From Puniceicoccaceae bacterium K14 (GTDB lineage Bacteria > Verrucomicrobiota > Verrucomicrobiia > Opitutales > Opitutaceae): 64,000 bases of DNA. Location of the stretch: positions 16,905 to 80,904 of the forward strand of contig JAKYXN010000021.1 in the NCBI GenBank assembly GCA_022538095.1. The letters are read 5' to 3'. Shown piece after piece: positions 61,738 to 64,000 of the stretch. Both the position numbers and the translations under genes were made by a program. Numbering within the stretch: the first letter of the stretch is position 1; each line of letters starts with the position of its first letter. The notes beneath the pieces are model-generated. The model made no database searches and had not been told where the DNA came from. It saw nothing but the letters and a program-made list of their open reading frames with translations.

Positions 61738-63897
61738 ATGAAATTGCTTCAAAATACTACCGTTTTCTTGTTGTGGATGATCGCATCGATTTCTTGGGCG
61801 GGAACTCCTGCTCCGTCTGCTTTGCGCTGTGAATTATTGCTGGGGGATTCATTGTACGAGATTGTTGATCCTACACCAAATTTTGCTTGGGTAGTACCCG
61901 TTATAGAGCTAGGAGGGCGGCAGACGAGCTATCAAATACAGGTTTCTCGAGCAAAGGATGGGTTTCATTCTGTGAATTCTCTTGTTTGGGATTCGGGTTC
62001 GGTTAATTCTTCTATGTCAGTGGCCGTTGAATACGCTGGTGAGGAACTTCAAACGAAGGAGACTTATGAGTGGCGAGTGCGGGTCGGTGTAGAGCATGGC
62101 GAATTAGGGGCTTGGTCAGGGCCTCAACGATTTACAATGGCAGCAGAAATAAGAGATGCTCCATCAGGACATCAAACCGTTACTAATATCATTGAACCTG
62201 TAGGGGTAACGGAGCTTGAATCTGGGCGATTGTTATATGATTTTGGGGAGGTTGCTTTTGGCTATCTCGAACTCGACCTAGTTGCATCAACAGAAGGAGA
62301 GTTGAATGTGCACTTGGGTGAAAGGGGCAGTGAGACAGGTATTGTAAGTGAGCTGTTTAAGCATTCAAATGTCCGCTATTATAGCGTACCTTTGGCGGTT
62401 TCTAGTGGAAATGGCGTCTATAGCGTTCACCCTCCAAAGGATGAGCGAAACACAAGGCCTGCGGCGATTGCAATTCCAGGTCGATTTGGACGAATAGCTC
62501 CCTTTCGTTATGTGGAGATCGAAAGGAATGGAATCGAATTATCGAAATTAGTAGTGAAGCAGGTCGCAATACATTATCCGTGGAATGAATACGCTTCTTC
62601 ATTTGAATCATCGGATGCCGATCTGAATGCTCTCTGGGAACTTTGCAAGTATAGCATGAAAGCTACTAGTTTTGCGGGAGTTTACGTTGATGGCGACCGA
62701 GAACGGATACCTTACGAAGCGGATTCTTACATTAATATGCTATCCCACTATGCGGTAGATAGTGAATATTCCATTGGACGTCGTACACACGAATATTTGA
62801 TGGATTTTGCGACTTGGCCGACCGAGTGGAAGCAACACTCGGTAATGATGGCAGGTATGGACTTCATGTATACTGGCGACAATTCGTCTATTCGCCGAAT
62901 TTATGAACGTCTGAAAAAGGAGAAAACTTTGGAAGAGCGAGCTCGTGAAGATGGGCTACTTGTTGGTTTTCCTTACGAAGAACACAGTGATCGACCCGGG
63001 GATTCAGCCGATATTGTGGATTGGCCTCCGGGGGAACGCGATGGCTATGTGTTCCAAGAAGTTAATACAGTTGTGAATGCTTTTCACTATTTGAACCTGA
63101 GGCAAATGGCTGAGATGGCGAACGCTCTAGGAAAGGCTGATGACGCGGCGGATTACGCGAATCGAGCCAATCGTTTCTACAAAACGTTTAACGAACACTT
63201 GTTTGATGAAGAGACGGGCTTGTATGTAGATGGAATCGGAACTGATCATTCTGCTTTTCATGCGAATTTGTTTCCATTGGCCTTTGGGTTAGTTGCAGAT
63301 GAGTTTATTGAAAGTGTAACTGATTTCATTGTATCCAAAGATTTGGCCTGTAGTGTTTATGCTGCTCAGTACCTCTTGGAAGCTCTGTATCAGGGAGGAA
63401 GGGAGGATGCGGCTTTGCGTTTAATGACGATGAAAGGAAAGCGAAGTTGGCAAAATATGTTGGATGTCGGTTCGACGATAACTCTAGAGGCTTGGGATGA
63501 TTCCTTTAAGCCAAATCAAGACTGGAACCATGCCTGGGGAGCTGCTCCGGGGAATGCAATTGCTCGCTTCCTTTTGGGAGTTCGACCGCTTGAGCCTGGT
63601 TTTTCAAAGATGCTCATTGCTCCGCGGCCTGGCTCGCTTACTTTTGCGAAGGGGCGCGTGCCAACTATTCGTGGTCCTGTGGATGTTTCGATTGAAAATA
63701 GAAATGAGTCGATTTCAGCTGAGTTGCGTATTCCGGGAAATACGGAACCGACTGTGTCTTTGAAACTGCCAGCAGACAAAAGAATTGGGAGCCTAGCGGT
63801 GAATGGGGAAGAGTACCCGTATTCGGTGGATTCGCAAATTGTAACTTTGGAAGGATTAACGAGTGGAGAATTTAAGATCGAGCTTTCATTGCGATAG
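61738..63897 (+). CDS. secreted alpha-L-rhamnosidase, GH78
   Basis: A 719-residue protein with a signal peptide (1-21, VFLLWMIASISWAG). Residues 25-135 form a fibronectin-like N domain (LRCELLLGDSLYEIVDPTPN; ETYEWRVRVG). The six-hairpin barrel has DGDRERIPYEADSYI, the GH78 general-acid region, and EAWDDSFKPNQDWNHAWGAA near 590-610 with the base Glu. A C-terminal beta-sandwich follows. It releases L-rhamnose from plant or algal glycans. The ribosome site is poor. It fits the sulfatase as part of polysaccharide use. Confidence 0.92.
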   Translation: MKLLQNTTVFLLWMIASISWAGTPAPSALRCELLLGDSLYEIVDPTPNFAWVVPVIELGGRQTSYQIQVSRAKDGFHSVNSLVWDSGSVNSSMSVAVEYAGEELQTKETYEWRVRVGVEHGELGAWSGPQRFTMAAEIRDAPSGHQTVTNIIEPVGVTELESGRLLYDFGEVAFGYLELDLVASTEGELNVHLGERGSETGIVSELFKHSNVRYYSVPLAVSSGNGVYSVHPPKDERNTRPAAIAIPGRFGRIAPFRYVEIERNGIELSKLVVKQVAIHYPWNEYASSFESSDADLNALWELCKYSMKATSFAGVYVDGDRERIPYEADSYINMLSHYAVDSEYSIGRRTHEYLMDFATWPTEWKQHSVMMAGMDFMYTGDNSSIRRIYERLKKEKTLEERAREDGLLVGFPYEEHSDRPGDSADIVDWPPGERDGYVFQEVNTVVNAFHYLNLRQMAEMANALGKADDAADYANRANRFYKTFNEHLFDEETGLYVDGIGTDHSAFHANLFPLAFGLVADEFIESVTDFIVSKDLACSVYAAQYLLEALYQGGREDAALRLMTMKGKRSWQNMLDVGSTITLEAWDDSFKPNQDWNHAWGAAPGNAIARFLLGVRPLEPGFSKMLIAPRPGSLTFAKGRVPTIRGPVDVSIENRNESISAELRIPGNTEPTVSLKLPADKRIGSLAVNGEEYPYSVDSQIVTLEGLTSGEFKIELSLR

Positions 63898-63918
63898 CTT
63901 GTATGGTAACCGTCCGTT

Positions 63919-64000
63919 CTAGAGCGTATTGACTTGGCTTTGCTTCCAGTTCTTTGGAGTCAGGTGTTCCGCTTCGAAGTTAGTAATTTTTGGCAGTTTC
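63919..64000 (-). CDS. C-terminal end of a possible minus-strand gene (partial)
   Basis: Reading in from the right edge on the minus strand gives 26 residues, KLPKITNFEAEHLTPKNW then KQSQVNTL, with a TAG at 63919-63921. Composition looks coding, but the piece is short. It would be convergent with the rhamnosidase gene. Confidence 0.35.
   Translation of the reverse strand, partial: KLPKITNFEAEHLTPKNWKQSQVNTL

Noticed and set aside
1..64000. CRISPR arrays, rRNA genes or insertion sequences
   Set aside because: No regularly spaced repeats, no rRNA-like sequence and no transposase frames were seen.

Overview
The window joins the right part of a siphovirus-like prophage (1 to about 25.0 kb) to bacterial chromosome (about 25.3 to 64 kb). 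The host looks like a Gram-negative member of Verrucomicrobiota, probably Opitutae. This rests on LptD, a sulfatase and a GH78 rhamnosidase, the lar nickel-pincer operon, the Zn-independent ribosomal proteins bL31/bL36, and small proteins I associate with that group from memory. No database search was possible, so the assignment is an inference.

Prophage (all genes on +). The order is: end of a head gene; major capsid protein and head-completion genes (0.2-2.8 kb); an unusual insert (2.8-7.5 kb) with a LamG-like protein, a right-handed beta-helix protein, a secreted FnIII-LamG protein, a sigma factor and three small membrane proteins; then tail terminator, tail tube, overlapping tail chaperones, tape measure, a fused distal-tail/hub protein with a Cys cluster, NlpC/P60 peptidase, gpJ-like tip protein and a last tail gene (7.5-18.5 kb). 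After a terminator come operator-like dyads, a 712-aa polyvalent protein ending in an adenine methyltransferase, a 26-aa membrane microprotein and a small hypothetical (18.9-21.6 kb). A 770-bp structured non-coding stretch leads to the terminase subunits and a HTH protein (22.4-25.0 kb). Portal, protease, integrase and repressor are not seen and must lie left of the window if present. Terminase at the right end and capsid at the left means the prophage is permuted relative to the usual packaging-head order.

Chromosome. At the boundary (25.0-25.3 kb) an untranslated segment has a 12-bp closing stem whose 3' strand can alternatively join a small terminator-like hairpin. Then come aroQ and a Nif3-like gene (-), algH-like, rpmJ/rpmE, and larE-larB-larC-larA, each overlapping the next by ATGA and closed by a terminator. 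Next are a NIT-type chemoreceptor (-), serB-like/small membrane protein/menA/Bax1-like (+), an unknown gene (-), and a minus-strand group lptD-rsmB-scpA-two small genes-trxA. glgB follows with a tiny upstream ORF overlapping its start, then nrdD-nrdG, radC (-), and parA, rnc, mfd and a parvulin-type chaperone (-).

Right end (55.4-64 kb). A tRNA-Cys gene is followed by degenerate copies of its 3' part. Then come a secreted sulfatase, a decayed myo-inositol oxygenase pseudogene with stops and frameshifts, a lipoprotein metallophosphoesterase, a secreted phosphoinositide-type phospholipase C (-), a GH78 rhamnosidase, and the end of a possible minus-strand gene. The pseudogene, phosphoesterase and phospholipase suggest a former inositol-phosphate or phospholipid scavenging neighbourhood.

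Strongest observations: a U_UUU_UUU slippery run directly before the stop between the LamG and beta-helix genes (probable fused tailspike-like product); the phage sigma factor in the insert; two structured untranslated regions flanking the terminase genes; the inositol oxygenase pseudogene; and the tRNA-derived repeats.
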